Origin: Heliorestis convoluta
GTDB taxonomy: Bacteria; Bacillota; Desulfitobacteriia; Heliobacteriales; Heliobacteriaceae
Assembly (NCBI RefSeq): GCF_009649955.1
Contig: NZ_CP045875.1
Span: 186,001-250,000 of the forward strand
Direction of reading: 5' to 3'
Length of the DNA stretch: 64,000 nucleotides
Shown here: positions 1 through 10,036 of the stretch, one piece after another
Position numbering within the stretch: position 1 is the stretch's first letter
Layout of the letters: every line of letters begins with the position of its first letter
Position numbers and translations under genes: made by a program
Notes under the pieces: generated by a model
Seen by the model: the letters and a program-made list of their open reading frames with translations, nothing else
The model's database searches: none
What the model was told of the DNA's origin: nothing

Positions 1-539
1 TTCTTAACGGAAAGCCATGGCGTACAGATGAGCAAAGGGTAAAAAAGGCTGTAGAAACAATTCGCGGTTTTAATAATGATCCAGAGCCATATCTAAATGG
101 AGGGTGGCCTACTATTCCTCCTGAAGGAAAAAAGCAGCTAAATATGCATATTGGTCTTAGAGCTGTTGGAATTTGGACAAATAATAGTGCTAATGCGACT
201 TATATGGATACTTCTCCTGCTAGAGTAGGTTCAGGCCTCTTTTTCCCTTCTACAGCACTGCGCCTGTTAGATGCAGATGTAAGTTGGAATGCACAAATAG
301 GAGCTGTTGAAGTAAAAGCAAAAGGCAATGAATTTTTAATGGAGCCTGATAAAGTAGTCGCGTATGTAAACGGAAACCTGGTAAGTTTACCGAAGATGGT
401 CATTCAAGATGGAAGAGCTTTGTTACCTGTTGAAATGTTGGAGTATATTGGATTTAGCTATCATTGGATGCACTATATTGATGATGTAGGAAAGGCAAGT
501 AGACGTAATTATATTGAGCGAATTTCAATCGTCAATTAA
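1..539 (+). CDS. Stalk-domain (copper amine oxidase N-terminal-like) protein, 5' end cut off
   Basis: The reading frame is open from base 3 to the TAA at 537-539, so the gene starts before the window. The C-terminal 110 residues have the pattern of the copper amine oxidase N-terminal 'stalk' domain: VVAYVNGNLVSLPKMVIQDG followed by GRALLPVEMLEYIGF, the usual VxVNG...DGRxLVPxR layout. Such domains are found in secreted or cell-surface proteins of Clostridia. No signal peptide can be judged because the N-terminus is missing. A strong terminator follows at once. The function of the whole protein is unknown. Confidence 0.75.
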   Translation, partial: LNGKPWRTDEQRVKKAVETIRGFNNDPEPYLNGGWPTIPPEGKKQLNMHIGLRAVGIWTNNSANATYMDTSPARVGSGLFFPSTALRLLDADVSWNAQIGAVEVKAKGNEFLMEPDKVVAYVNGNLVSLPKMVIQDGRALLPVEMLEYIGFSYHWMHYIDDVGKASRRNYIERISIVN

Positions 540-546
540 CAAGATT

Positions 547-582
547 AAACCCCTCGATCTTAGCAAGGTCGAGGGGTTTTTG
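547..582 (+). terminator. Rho-independent terminator
   Basis: A 15-bp stem (AAACCCCTCGATCTT, 547-561, with AAGGTCGAGGGGTTT, 565-579; one G-T pair) has a 3-nt loop and is followed by Ts. It ends the transcript of the stalk-domain gene. Confidence 0.9.
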
Positions 583-602
583 ATTTTAAATGAAAGCTTC
601 AA

Positions 603-678
603 AAGGAGGTGTTTGCCTTGATTGAACGCTAAGAATTTTTAGAAAGAGGTGATGAAAAGAACAGGAAAGAAGAGGTGA
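603..678 (+). other. Tandem ribosome-binding sites with two mini-ORFs
   Basis: Three good ribosome-binding sites follow each other before the giant gene: AAGGAGGTG at 603, AAAGAGGTGA near 643 and AAGAGGTGA at 670. The first serves a possible 4-codon ORF (TTG 618, stop 630-632). The second serves an 8-codon ORF, MKRTGKKR (652-678), whose stop lies inside the third site, which serves the TTG at 685. This could be translational coupling or a leader-peptide arrangement, or remains of lost genes. Confidence 0.35.
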
Positions 679-684
679 CTTTAT

Positions 685-3600
685 TTGAACTATCTTACTC
701 AAAAAAACAAAAGAATATCGATGCTGTTATTATTTACTTTTATCTTTACCACGATTATATCGTGGTTACCACCATCAGTTGCAGAGGCGGCTTTTCCTTC
801 ATCATGGAAATATTCCAAACCTATAAACAAAGGTGGTTATTTCGTTTCAGATAACAATGGTTTGATCGTTACCGTACCCACGAATGGATTCCCAAGAGAT
901 CCAGATATACATACAAGCTCCATTCAGATACCGGCAGGTAGATATGAAGTGTTTTGGGTTGACGGTGTACGAGTCGGAACTCAATCTTATCAGAACTCTG
1001 CAAGCTCACCATCTGTCTTAAATTTAAATCAAGTTGGAAGCCTCAAAGATGGCGGTTATCTCATTGTACCTTTCTCAGAACTCGATACGTGGGTGAATCG
1101 ATTCAAAGGTAATAGAGATTTTGTTCGACATCATGCAGAGCAACATTCTATTACCATAAATGGTTTACGAGTCATCAATCTATCATTAGTAGCTGCTCTA
1201 TGTGGAGCCATAGGAATTGACTCTGGTTACGACTGGACAAGTCCTTGGGGTAGATTTTCTATCACAAATCCACCTTCAGGTGGACTTAGAATTCTTAAAG
1301 GTAGCGCAACTATGAAGCCTGGAGAGGAGCTTGTCATCGGATTTGACGCACAAGCAAACAACGGGGGAGTAAAAAAAGGTTTTTACAACTTGAAGGTGAG
1401 CGCTAGTGCAAACTCATCAACAATGAATACCCTTAAAGAGGGTTGGTTTACAACGAGGATAAGTGATCAGACAGGTAATATTGGTGCTACTTTTACGCAA
1501 CCTGGAACCTACTGGGTTACGCTCTATGTAAAAGACGGTGTTGGAAGAAACTCTGCTGGAACTTCATCAGAGAATTGGATTAACTGGGGAAGTTGGCCTT
1601 GGCATAGAGTTGATGCTTATATTGCGGCTACGTTGAAAGTAACTGTAACAAATACTACTTTACCACCAAAAGCACCAGAGCCAGCACCGCCACCAGCGCC
1701 AAGACCTCCGGAACCAACAAAGCCAAGGCCGGGAAGCCCTGTAGCTATAGCCACTGTAAACGGAGGTAAGGAAGCAGAAATTTTCGTTGGCGATACCGTT
1801 AGGTTACGAGATGCTTCCTATCACCCTTTTGAACCAGATGCATGGATTCGTGAACGCATGTGGATGTCAAAAACGAATCGTCAAGTTATATTTCGTACAT
1901 GGAATGAACAAAATGCTCGATACACACCATTAAACATCACCTATGGCCCTAATAGTTACTATGACTCCGACATTCCCATGTACTTTGATGCTAAAAGCAT
2001 GTATTACTTTAATACACCGGGTGTTCATGTTTTGGCATTGTCTGTAACAGGAAGCAATCCTATGTTTGCTGAAGATACTGTTCAAGTTATCGTCAAGGAA
2101 AGACCCAATATGGCTCCTATTGCAAAAATCAGTGCAAATCCAACAAGAGCAGTAGAAGGAAAAACGATAACGGTCAGCAACAACAGCAGACATCCTGGAG
2201 AGCCATTTGAAAAAATCACAGAATATAAGTGGGATATCTCTGGGAGAGCACCAATTATTCAGACAACAAAACAAAACCTTTCCTTTGGACCAGGGTTACC
2301 GTTAGGAATGTTGCCAGTAGGAACTCACACGATTAGCTTAACTGTAAAGGATCAAGATGGCGATATCTCAACGGATGTAACGACGGTTACGGTTTTAGAA
2401 GCGAAGCCAGTGGCGGCCATTAGAGCAAGCGCATCTTCAATCGATGAGTTTGAAAATGTTACGGTATTCAACGAAAGCTATCACCTAGGAGATCCCTTAA
2501 AGCAGATCGTTGAATATAGGTGGGAAGTACCGGGGCACGAACCTATCGTGCAAAATACAAAACAAAATTTGGTATTCAGTGTGGACTCGCCACTAGGGAC
2601 GTTAGCCTCGGGTATCAACACGATCAAGCTTACGGTAAAAGATAATGTTGGTGATATTTCAACAGCAAGTACTAACATTGCCGTTAAGATGTTAGAACCG
2701 GTGGCTGATATAGCAGCAAGTAACTATTCGATCACAGAAGTTGATGATGTAACAATAATCAACAATAGCTATCATTCAGCGGCACCTAACCTAAGTATTA
2801 CAGAATATAGATGGACAGTTCCATGGCTAGATGAACCGATTATCCAGACAACAAAGCAAAATATAGAATTTGGTGATAAGAAGCCCTTAGGACCAATACC
2901 TTCCGGCTCACAAACGATTACCTTAACAGTCAAAGATGATGAGGGTCGGATCTCGAGTGATAGTGTCACTATAGAGGTCGCTCCTGTTTATCCAACGGGT
3001 GAAATCAATATTACAGGTCATGATGGAGAGGTGATTGATAGAGCACTTGCAGGTAGACAGGTAATTATTGAAGGGACTGGTCGTGCCTACGGTGGTCGAA
3101 ACATTAATAGCTCAAAGACACAGTGGCGTATTACTCATATTGATACTGAGAGCGGAAAAGAAACAGTTACAGAAATCAGTGGCACGATGGCACCAATCAA
3201 CGATAGTTGGGACAATCCCTTCTTTAACAAAGACGGTGAATGGAAAATTGAGCTCAGACTGACTGATGATGCTCTAAGTCCGAGAAGTTCACAATGGATC
3301 AGTAAAAAAATCTGGATTATACAGGATAAGCCACCCATTCCTTTGTTTTCTGTTATACCAGAAGCACTTCGTAATATTATCGATGATTTTACGATTGAAG
3401 CTACCCACGGCAGTTATGTTCATCCCGTAGACATGACACTTGGCGATAGGTTGACAGGTATCACATGGAAGCTATTATTTGATGAGAATAATGACGGTAC
3501 CTATACGAAAGGCCCTGTAGCGGAGCTTCACATGAATTTAGAAACAGGGGAAGTTACAACAACAGAAGATAAGCGTTATGGAAGCATTAGACCTGTTTAC

Positions 3601-6600
3601 AAAGACGAAGGAGAGCTTGATTCAAGAAAAGTTCGGCTTCAATTTAATCAAGTTGGTAGGTTTAAGCTAGAGCTTGAGGCACATGAATCCTATGAAGGTT
3701 GGGGGAGAACCATACGAGGTCAGACCGGACATACTTTTCAAAAAGCTATCGAAGAAAAGGTTATTGAAGTGGATAATATTCCACCCTATGCGAATATCGA
3801 TTTTAGCAAAGGTGATGTTGATTATTACCTTCCCTTTGTATTCAGTTTAGTTGATAACAGAGATCCTATAGTCGGATCGTTTAACGCGAACCAGTTTATG
3901 TTGATCAACGAAGGTAAAAGCAAAGGAATAAATCCAATTACTTCATTTACCGAGTATGCGCCTGACGAAGCAAAACAAGTAGACTCTGCTGTGGATTACA
4001 TTATGAATAACTGGATTAACTATCCTAACAGTCTAGGTCAATGGCAGGTACATACGGCTGGTTCTGTTCCCTCTATTCGTTCAACCGTAAACACGCAGTG
4101 GACTGGTTTTTGGAGAGAAGATGATATTAACCGAACTGAAATTGAATTTGAGATGGGTGTTTCGCAGAATGATGGTGATGATGACTGGATCGGTTTTTCT
4201 TTTAGAATGAATAAATACGAACCAGGTCATCCCAATAATCCTTACAGTGGAAATATAGATGCGTATGACATGTACTTCTTTGCCATGGACAATCGCGGTA
4301 TTCGCCATGCAGGACTTTATAAGCTAGAAAAAGCACCTTTTACAAATGATCATGCTGGCAGCCATAGTATGTGGACAGGTCGTTGGGCCGGTGGAGTTTG
4401 GACGAACGAGATATCTTACTTCACTCAAATTGGCTCGAATACGCCTAGACAAGAGAATAGCTTTTTACCCGGAAGTCCTGTTCCTGCAAATACCAAAGGA
4501 AGACTTCTCGCTTTACAAAAAACAAGTACAGATAACCTTCGTTGGAGATATCACGACTTTTATGGTGTAAAAATAGTTGCGGAAGGTAATCGAATTCAAA
4601 TATGGGTAAATGGTAAGCTAGAGATCGATTACACGGATCATGATAAACCTATCGTAACTGGAGGTTATGGTCCTTTCGCAGCTAGCCAAGCTTACGGTAC
4701 TTTCAGAAACATTAACATCAATGGAGCAAGCATTTTTGATGGTATCAGCTATGATGAGTTGCATGACTTGGTAGCGATACAATCATTTGATAAGCCGGCG
4801 GATATTAACAAGCGTTATCTCGCAGTTGTCATAGATGCAAGACTTCGTGAAGGTAACGTTACAATGCTTGAACTTATTGAATTGCTACGGGCTAAAGAAG
4901 TTACCCCCATCATCATTGCTCCTCCTAATGTTCAAGAGCAATTCATGCCACTACTTAATGAACTAGATGGTTTCGCAGTAGACTTGAACACAAACATGAG
5001 AATCCCAATGCTTGAAATAGCAAGACGTATTTTTGGTCAAACCGAAGATGGTACACCTAAAAATGTTATTCTCGTAAACCAACGTATTATAGCTCAAGCA
5101 GAAGAGTTTGATGCAGAAAAAGATACGATTACAAACGAAGGTAAGCGCTGGAAGTTTACGCATACAAAACCTTCGCTGGAATACCTCTGGATGGATACGC
5201 CTTGGGATACGATGAACTATTTCAACGCAAATAAATGGCATGAATCAGGCAATGAATTGCTGCCAACTAGTACATCTGTAACAAAACCACATTCAACTTG
5301 GGAGGGTTCCTTTAACAAGCCAGGACTATACGAAATCAGCTATCGAATTAAGGACCAACCTTCTAATACTCTTCAGCATCCTAACAATTTAAGCCATAGT
5401 CAAAATAGCAATCTAAACAAAGAATTCGATGAAGGTGGATATGCGAAGTGGTCTAACTCAGTGGCTGACTATCTCTTGGTAATAAGACCACCTCAAGCAG
5501 ACTTTACGGTTACAACAACAACACATGGACAACCCATATGGGTAAAAGAAGATTCAGTTGCGCCAGATCGAATGAAAAAAGACGATCCTAATAAGGGAAT
5601 CGTCCAGAGAGAATGGAGAATTAAGAAGTTAACAGATGATAGCTGGCGTTATGATTATATCCCCGACAGTTTACCGGAACCAGGCGAATGGATCTTTGCT
5701 TTAAGAGTTATGAACGAGTTTGGCTATTGGTCTCCGTGGACAGAGAAAATTGTACCTGTAAGCAATACGCCTCCAATCGCAAAGTTTTCGCCTAGTAAAG
5801 ATCCAGTAACAAGAGGTTTAGCGATTGACTTGATAGATCAAAGTTATGATCCTAACCATGATAAGGTTGTAAAATGGCAGTGGACGATAGAGCATCCCAG
5901 CGGAACTATAACGAATGTACCCGTCATTACGAGTCCTATAACAAATGGTCATCTGTCAAATCGAATCTTTAACGAAAATGGTATTTACAGGGTACGGCTA
6001 AAAGTCTGGGATGAATTTGGAACAGAATCGTTATGGTACAGTCGAAGCTTTCCCGTAGTTCAACCAACGCCTCCACCAGTTGCTGACTTCGATATTGTCA
6101 CATCAATAGGCGTACCAAACACTGAATTCATCATGCAACAGTACAGTACAAGAGATAAATCATATGCTTTCCATAATCCTGGCGATCCGACGAACCTGAT
6201 CGAAAGATGGTTGTGGGAGCTAGAAGATCCTAACGGAAATAAAATTATGAATTGGCAGATCAACAGAAGCGAGCTGACAGGGACAACACTATCAATTCCA
6301 GATTTTCAACGAAGAATGTACAGCATAGGTCCAAACCCTAACTGGCCTAAACCGCAGAAGGTGGGCATGTACAGACTTCGCTTGCAAGTCATGGACACTT
6401 GGGGGCAAATATCGAATGTAGCTGTTAAGCAGTTACAAGTCATCGCACCTTTGAACTTCGTGAAGGAACCTGTTGCCAATCCTCAACCTGCCTTAGCAGG
6501 TGAGCGAGTGAAAATATCATTAGAAAGCGAAGGGTACGCCACGCATGCGTGGGTTCTTATACCTGCTTCTATCGTAGTTGAAGAAGAGAAAATGTTGCCA

Positions 6601-6927
6601 CCTAACAAGGGAAGGGAACCAAGCCCAACGCCAACTGAAACAATTAATGGAGTAGGATATGTAGCCATTCCGTTGACGAAAAGAACCACCTTGTCTCATG
6701 AGTATCCCAGTGTAAATGGTATTCCTTTTATGAGGAAGTGGGAAGGAGAATTTATCGTCAATGTCTGGACCAAAGATGGTAAGTATCCAATCTACTATCG
6801 CATAGCAAGGCAAGAGCCACCAGGATTCGCGCCTGAAACAAAAATGACATCAGCAAGAGATTTTGAGGTTAAGTACAGTGTATATGACTTAGTGAAGCCA
6901 AGAAGAGTGGTCAATCCAAGAGAATAG
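685..6927 (+). CDS. Giant secreted multi-domain protein with PKD-type repeats and a lectin-like domain
   Basis: 2080 residues, TTG start behind AAGAGGTGA. The signal peptide is clear: basic start, hydrophobic stretch at about residues 13-28 and a probable AEA/A cleavage site. A proline-rich linker lies near residues 330-350. Three homologous PKD-type modules of about 97 residues follow (from about 473, 573 and 670), each with an EYxW and a LTVKDxxGxIS element. A concanavalin-like region rich in W and D lies near 1110-1350 (GDDDWIGFSFRMNK). Further PKD-like modules begin near 1603, 1696 and 1796. There is no LPxTG motif or C-terminal membrane segment, so anchoring is unclear. The gene lies just before a Tad pilus block and may encode an adhesin or matrix protein; that role is inferred. 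Confidence 0.85.
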   Translation: MNYLTQKNKRISMLLLFTFIFTTIISWLPPSVAEAAFPSSWKYSKPINKGGYFVSDNNGLIVTVPTNGFPRDPDIHTSSIQIPAGRYEVFWVDGVRVGTQSYQNSASSPSVLNLNQVGSLKDGGYLIVPFSELDTWVNRFKGNRDFVRHHAEQHSITINGLRVINLSLVAALCGAIGIDSGYDWTSPWGRFSITNPPSGGLRILKGSATMKPGEELVIGFDAQANNGGVKKGFYNLKVSASANSSTMNTLKEGWFTTRISDQTGNIGATFTQPGTYWVTLYVKDGVGRNSAGTSSENWINWGSWPWHRVDAYIAATLKVTVTNTTLPPKAPEPAPPPAPRPPEPTKPRPGSPVAIATVNGGKEAEIFVGDTVRLRDASYHPFEPDAWIRERMWMSKTNRQVIFRTWNEQNARYTPLNITYGPNSYYDSDIPMYFDAKSMYYFNTPGVHVLALSVTGSNPMFAEDTVQVIVKERPNMAPIAKISANPTRAVEGKTITVSNNSRHPGEPFEKITEYKWDISGRAPIIQTTKQNLSFGPGLPLGMLPVGTHTISLTVKDQDGDISTDVTTVTVLEAKPVAAIRASASSIDEFENVTVFNESYHLGDPLKQIVEYRWEVPGHEPIVQNTKQNLVFSVDSPLGTLASGINTIKLTVKDNVGDISTASTNIAVKMLEPVADIAASNYSITEVDDVTIINNSYHSAAPNLSITEYRWTVPWLDEPIIQTTKQNIEFGDKKPLGPIPSGSQTITLTVKDDEGRISSDSVTIEVAPVYPTGEINITGHDGEVIDRALAGRQVIIEGTGRAYGGRNINSSKTQWRITHIDTESGKETVTEISGTMAPINDSWDNPFFNKDGEWKIELRLTDDALSPRSSQWISKKIWIIQDKPPIPLFSVIPEALRNIIDDFTIEATHGSYVHPVDMTLGDRLTGITWKLLFDENNDGTYTKGPVAELHMNLETGEVTTTEDKRYGSIRPVYKDEGELDSRKVRLQFNQVGRFKLELEAHESYEGWGRTIRGQTGHTFQKAIEEKVIEVDNIPPYANIDFSKGDVDYYLPFVFSLVDNRDPIVGSFNANQFMLINEGKSKGINPITSFTEYAPDEAKQVDSAVDYIMNNWINYPNSLGQWQVHTAGSVPSIRSTVNTQWTGFWREDDINRTEIEFEMGVSQNDGDDDWIGFSFRMNKYEPGHPNNPYSGNIDAYDMYFFAMDNRGIRHAGLYKLEKAPFTNDHAGSHSMWTGRWAGGVWTNEISYFTQIGSNTPRQENSFLPGSPVPANTKGRLLALQKTSTDNLRWRYHDFYGVKIVAEGNRIQIWVNGKLEIDYTDHDKPIVTGGYGPFAASQAYGTFRNININGASIFDGISYDELHDLVAIQSFDKPADINKRYLAVVIDARLREGNVTMLELIELLRAKEVTPIIIAPPNVQEQFMPLLNELDGFAVDLNTNMRIPMLEIARRIFGQTEDGTPKNVILVNQRIIAQAEEFDAEKDTITNEGKRWKFTHTKPSLEYLWMDTPWDTMNYFNANKWHESGNELLPTSTSVTKPHSTWEGSFNKPGLYEISYRIKDQPSNTLQHPNNLSHSQNSNLNKEFDEGGYAKWSNSVADYLLVIRPPQADFTVTTTTHGQPIWVKEDSVAPDRMKKDDPNKGIVQREWRIKKLTDDSWRYDYIPDSLPEPGEWIFALRVMNEFGYWSPWTEKIVPVSNTPPIAKFSPSKDPVTRGLAIDLIDQSYDPNHDKVVKWQWTIEHPSGTITNVPVITSPITNGHLSNRIFNENGIYRVRLKVWDEFGTESLWYSRSFPVVQPTPPPVADFDIVTSIGVPNTEFIMQQYSTRDKSYAFHNPGDPTNLIERWLWELEDPNGNKIMNWQINRSELTGTTLSIPDFQRRMYSIGPNPNWPKPQKVGMYRLRLQVMDTWGQISNVAVKQLQVIAPLNFVKEPVANPQPALAGERVKISLESEGYATHAWVLIPASIVVEEEKMLPPNKGREPSPTPTETINGVGYVAIPLTKRTTLSHEYPSVNGIPFMRKWEGEFIVNVWTKDGKYPIYYRIARQEPPGFAPETKMTSARDFEVKYSVYDLVKPRRVVNPRE

Positions 6928-6935
6928 CTTACGTC

Positions 6936-6972
6936 GAAGCCCGAAGTCATTCAATGCCTTCGGGCTTCTTTT
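6936..6972 (+). terminator. Rho-independent terminator
   Basis: Stem GAAGCCCGAAG (6936-6946) with CTTCGGGCTTC (6958-6968), followed by TTTT. It separates the giant gene from the Tad block. Confidence 0.85.
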
Positions 6973-7010
6973 ATGTAGAAGCAAATTTTCACTAAAGGTA
7001 GGTGAGCAAG

Positions 7011-8360
7011 TTGAAAGTGCTTCTGGCAACGGGAGTCAAGCAAATAGATAATGTCGTTTCTCTTTTCACTGGCTTAGAGACGGTTTGGGTTGGCTATAGG
7101 GAGAGCGTAGTATTAATGGCTAAGAAAGAGAGCGTTAACCTCGTAATACTATCAGCGTTTTTGCCAGGTAGCGAAAAGATTGAGTGTATCATTACATCCC
7201 TTAGACTTGAAGAAATTCGAGTTATTTTACTGGCAGGATCGATTGCTTATGATGCTCCTTTAGTCACAGAGGCCATTCGGTGCGGTGTTTATGATGTCCT
7301 TTATAACCCAATAACACCAAGTAAACTTAAACAAGCAATCGAGTCTCCAGCTACCTATCGAGATGCTATGTTGCGGCTAGAGAAAGAAACAGACATTACC
7401 GTGAAAGATGGTGGTGATAGAGACAGAAATGACAATAGAAAAAAAGAAATATGCTTGAGCGATTTCCAAGAGCAGAGTAAAGCTTCTAGTAAGAAAAAAG
7501 AGATGAGTGAATCGCCCAGTGAAAAAGAAGAGGTCGATTCAGACAATTATGCTCTAAGAACATTAAAGGGTACTACTCTAGCAAAAGAAGTCATTGTTAT
7601 CACCAGTCCAAAAGGAGGTACAGGTAAAACGGTAATGGCTGTCAATCTAGCTGCTGTAATCTATAAGATTACAAAACAACGTGTAGCACTTATTGACTTA
7701 GATCTACCCTGGGGCAATGTAGCGGCTCAACTACAGCTTTCTTTTAATGAGGACTTTTTTCTTTTGGAGTCATTGCCAGAAGTAATCCGAGAAAATGTTC
7801 TTTTGGAATTAATGCAAAAACACTCAAGTGGAATATATGTTCTCGCTAATCTTACAACAGGATTATCAGATGAGCAGTTCATAGATTCTAACGGGATAAA
7901 GAAGATTCTTTTTAACCTACCAAGGTTTTTTGATTATGTAGTCGTTGATACCGGATCAAATTTGCAGATACATACAATAGAGGCTATTCGTTATGCTACG
8001 AAGATCATTTGTTTGAATGGCTTCGATACGGCCACTTTACACAATACTAGGAAATGGTTAACTCAATTAAAAGCGAGAGAGTTAATCGGTGACTTTAATG
8101 ATGTTGGGCAAGTCTTTAATCGAATTACAGGCAAGGAAGGGATTGATATTTCCGATGCCGAGGATTTCCTTCAGTCAAAAGCATATGGAGCAGTTCATTG
8201 GAAACCAGATATACAGAGGATAATCAACCAGGGCAAAATACCAGCTCTGGTTGATTCTTCTTTTGGCGATGAAATTGAAAGAATTGCTAGGAAGCTTTGC
8301 ACGCAAGTTGAGATGTCAAATGGTATCTTAGACAGACTGAAAAAGTTAGTGTCACGGTAG
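7011..8360 (+). CDS. TadZ/CpaE-like pilus assembly ATPase
   Basis: About 449 residues. The first 110 resemble a receiver-like domain (KVLLATGV at the start), a charged linker covers about 125-185, and a ParA/MinD-type ATPase follows with a deviant Walker A, SPKGGTGKT (lysines near 198 and 206), then DLDLPWG and a VVVDTG Walker B-like strand. This two-part layout is that of TadZ/CpaE, which place the Tad/Flp pilus machine at the membrane. The start at TTG 7011 has AGGTGA five bases upstream; a GTG at 7002 would sit inside that site. The next two genes encode pseudopilin-like proteins. TadA, TadB and TadC homologues are not in the window and may lie to the left. Confidence 0.8.
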   Translation: MKVLLATGVKQIDNVVSLFTGLETVWVGYRESVVLMAKKESVNLVILSAFLPGSEKIECIITSLRLEEIRVILLAGSIAYDAPLVTEAIRCGVYDVLYNPITPSKLKQAIESPATYRDAMLRLEKETDITVKDGGDRDRNDNRKKEICLSDFQEQSKASSKKKEMSESPSEKEEVDSDNYALRTLKGTTLAKEVIVITSPKGGTGKTVMAVNLAAVIYKITKQRVALIDLDLPWGNVAAQLQLSFNEDFFLLESLPEVIRENVLLELMQKHSSGIYVLANLTTGLSDEQFIDSNGIKKILFNLPRFFDYVVVDTGSNLQIHTIEAIRYATKIICLNGFDTATLHNTRKWLTQLKARELIGDFNDVGQVFNRITGKEGIDISDAEDFLQSKAYGAVHWKPDIQRIINQGKIPALVDSSFGDEIERIARKLCTQVEMSNGILDRLKKLVSR

Positions 8361-8369
8361 GGGGAAAAC

Positions 8370-8831
8370 ATGTTAAAAACCTTCTGGCGTAATGAACGTG
8401 GCGGTGGAGAAGCTCTATCTTTTGCAGCGATAGCTATCATTCTTGCTTTTTTCGTTTTGGCCATGGTAGAGCCTATTCATCTCAGCAGAACGAGCGACAA
8501 AATAAACGGCCTTGCTCGTTACGCTCTAGTTCTTGCTGAATCACAGGGAGAATTAAGCAGCCAAGCTTTACAGGACGTACGCTCTAGAGCAGTTCAATTA
8601 GGTCTTGAAGTAAGCGAATTAGAAATAGACTTTAGAGCTTTTCACGATGATGGAACGGAAAAACTTAAGGGCGAAAGGGCTGAATACGGGGAAAGGATCG
8701 GAGTTCAACTAAGTTACACAAAAAAGTATGACAGAGTAACACTAACAAATTTTGTTTTAGCTTCAGAGAGTAAGACTGCGAAAATTTCATCTCCAGCCAT
8801 GTACAGCGTGTCAACAAGTCATAAAAGATAG
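8370..8831 (+). CDS. Pseudopilin-like membrane protein (TadE/DUF4320 type)
   Basis: 153 residues, ATG start 9 bases after tadZ. A short basic N-terminus (FWRNERGGGEA) leads into one hydrophobic segment (about residues 18-33) and then a soluble domain. This N-terminal pattern, an RG-rich head followed by a single membrane helix, is typical of TadE/TadF-like minor pseudopilins, often annotated DUF4320 in Firmicutes. It probably forms part of the Tad pilus made with its neighbours. Family assignment rests on pattern and context only. Confidence 0.65.
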   Translation: MLKTFWRNERGGGEALSFAAIAIILAFFVLAMVEPIHLSRTSDKINGLARYALVLAESQGELSSQALQDVRSRAVQLGLEVSELEIDFRAFHDDGTEKLKGERAEYGERIGVQLSYTKKYDRVTLTNFVLASESKTAKISSPAMYSVSTSHKR

Positions 8832-8853
8832 TAAGAAAGGGGTGATGTTTTAT

Positions 8854-9399
8854 TTGTTTTTTAGAAAGTTTATCTATGATAACCGTGGAACAGGCACAGC
8901 GTTGACAGGTTTGATCATTGTAGTACTTTTGCTGATTGCATTCGTATCCATGGTAACGATGGCAGAGTATGTAACAAAGAGTAGAGTCATTTACAATGCC
9001 ATTGATCATGCTTTGATGGCAAGCTATGGCAGTGTAAATAGAATTGATTTAGCAGACAGAAATATTTTCATAGAAGAGGATATGAGAAATAGCTTGATGG
9101 CAGATGCTAGAGAGCAATTTGTAGAGGTATGGAAAAAAGAATCTAAAGCGATAAGATATCTAACACTTGACGAAGAGCTAGGCGTTTCTAGCTTTGATGT
9201 TTTTAACTATGATGAGGATGGGAGGCTTGATGAAACGGCTCCAGCTCCACATCTTCACCGAATTACGTCCCCTGCTGTCTACGTTCATGTTGAAGGCATG
9301 ATAAAAATGACTTTCTTGCCCAGTATTCCATTAAGCCTACATGTCTTAATAGATGTTCCTGATATTCCTGAGAGTGAACTGTACAGGTTTGTACGATAG
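8854..9399 (+). CDS. Pseudopilin-like membrane protein, second copy type
   Basis: About 181 residues. The near-ideal ribosome-binding site AAAGGGGTGAT (8836-8846) points to the TTG at 8854 rather than the GTG/ATG at 8842/8845 that lie inside the site. The N-terminus (RKFIYDNRGTGTALTG) has the same charged head plus single hydrophobic segment as the previous gene, followed by a helical, acidic soluble domain. It is probably another minor pilin or pilin-like subunit of the Tad system. The two proteins share architecture but little sequence. Confidence 0.6.
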   Translation: MFFRKFIYDNRGTGTALTGLIIVVLLLIAFVSMVTMAEYVTKSRVIYNAIDHALMASYGSVNRIDLADRNIFIEEDMRNSLMADAREQFVEVWKKESKAIRYLTLDEELGVSSFDVFNYDEDGRLDETAPAPHLHRITSPAVYVHVEGMIKMTFLPSIPLSLHVLIDVPDIPESELYRFVR

Positions 9400-9407
9400 C
9401 AAAGGAT

Positions 9408-10025
9408 GTGTTAGAGCTGCAAGTCAACCTACTAAGAAACCATGACAATCTTGTTGAATGTACATTAAATAATATCTACTGTCCAAATCGTTGGTTATTG
9501 TTTCGTAAGATACGAGATTGGGATACAGAGCTATTTTCTCATTCTCTTCGAGTTGCGGCATACTCAAGATTTTTAGTCCAAGAACTTTTTAATGAGGATG
9601 AAGAAACCGAATCGATCGTGACAGCAGGAGCTTTTTTTCATGATATTGGAAAAACAACCTGGCCCAATAAATTTTCTCACAAAGAACTAACAGAGAGAGA
9701 TCGTGAAATAGTGAGGTGTCATCCGACTACTGGAACTTATATAGTAGAAGAACTTTGGCCAAATGTCCCAATAGAGATTCTGACAATTATTCAAGAGCAT
9801 CATGAACGACCCAATGGACAAGGCTATCCTACGGGTAAAAAGGTGACAAACCCACTATCTCTCATTGTTAGCGCAGCTGACATATTCGCTGCTTTGACAG
9901 AGCCAAGGCGGTATCGCAAAGTTGTTTATAATGCCGAGGCAGCGGCTCAAGAGCTAGTTCGGCAAGGTTACTCAACGAAAGTAGCAGAAGTTTTAGAAAA
10001 AGAATATGAGAGTATGATCGTTTAG
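9408..10025 (+). CDS. HD-GYP domain protein
   Basis: 205 residues. It shows the HD-GYP signature in order: HSLRVA (near residue 45), HDIGK (near 79), and EHHERPNGQGYP (near 130), then the SAADIFAAL helix. HD-GYP proteins hydrolyse cyclic di-GMP or related dinucleotides, and link here to pilus or surface behaviour would be natural. No sensor or membrane domain is present. The start is uncertain: GTG 9408 overlaps a good AAAGGA site and a downstream non-ATG codon may be used. It follows the pseudopilin gene by 8 bases and is likely co-transcribed. Confidence 0.8.
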   Translation: MLELQVNLLRNHDNLVECTLNNIYCPNRWLLFRKIRDWDTELFSHSLRVAAYSRFLVQELFNEDEETESIVTAGAFFHDIGKTTWPNKFSHKELTERDREIVRCHPTTGTYIVEELWPNVPIEILTIIQEHHERPNGQGYPTGKKVTNPLSLIVSAADIFAALTEPRRYRKVVYNAEAAAQELVRQGYSTKVAEVLEKEYESMIV

Positions 10026-10036
10026 AAGAAACACGC

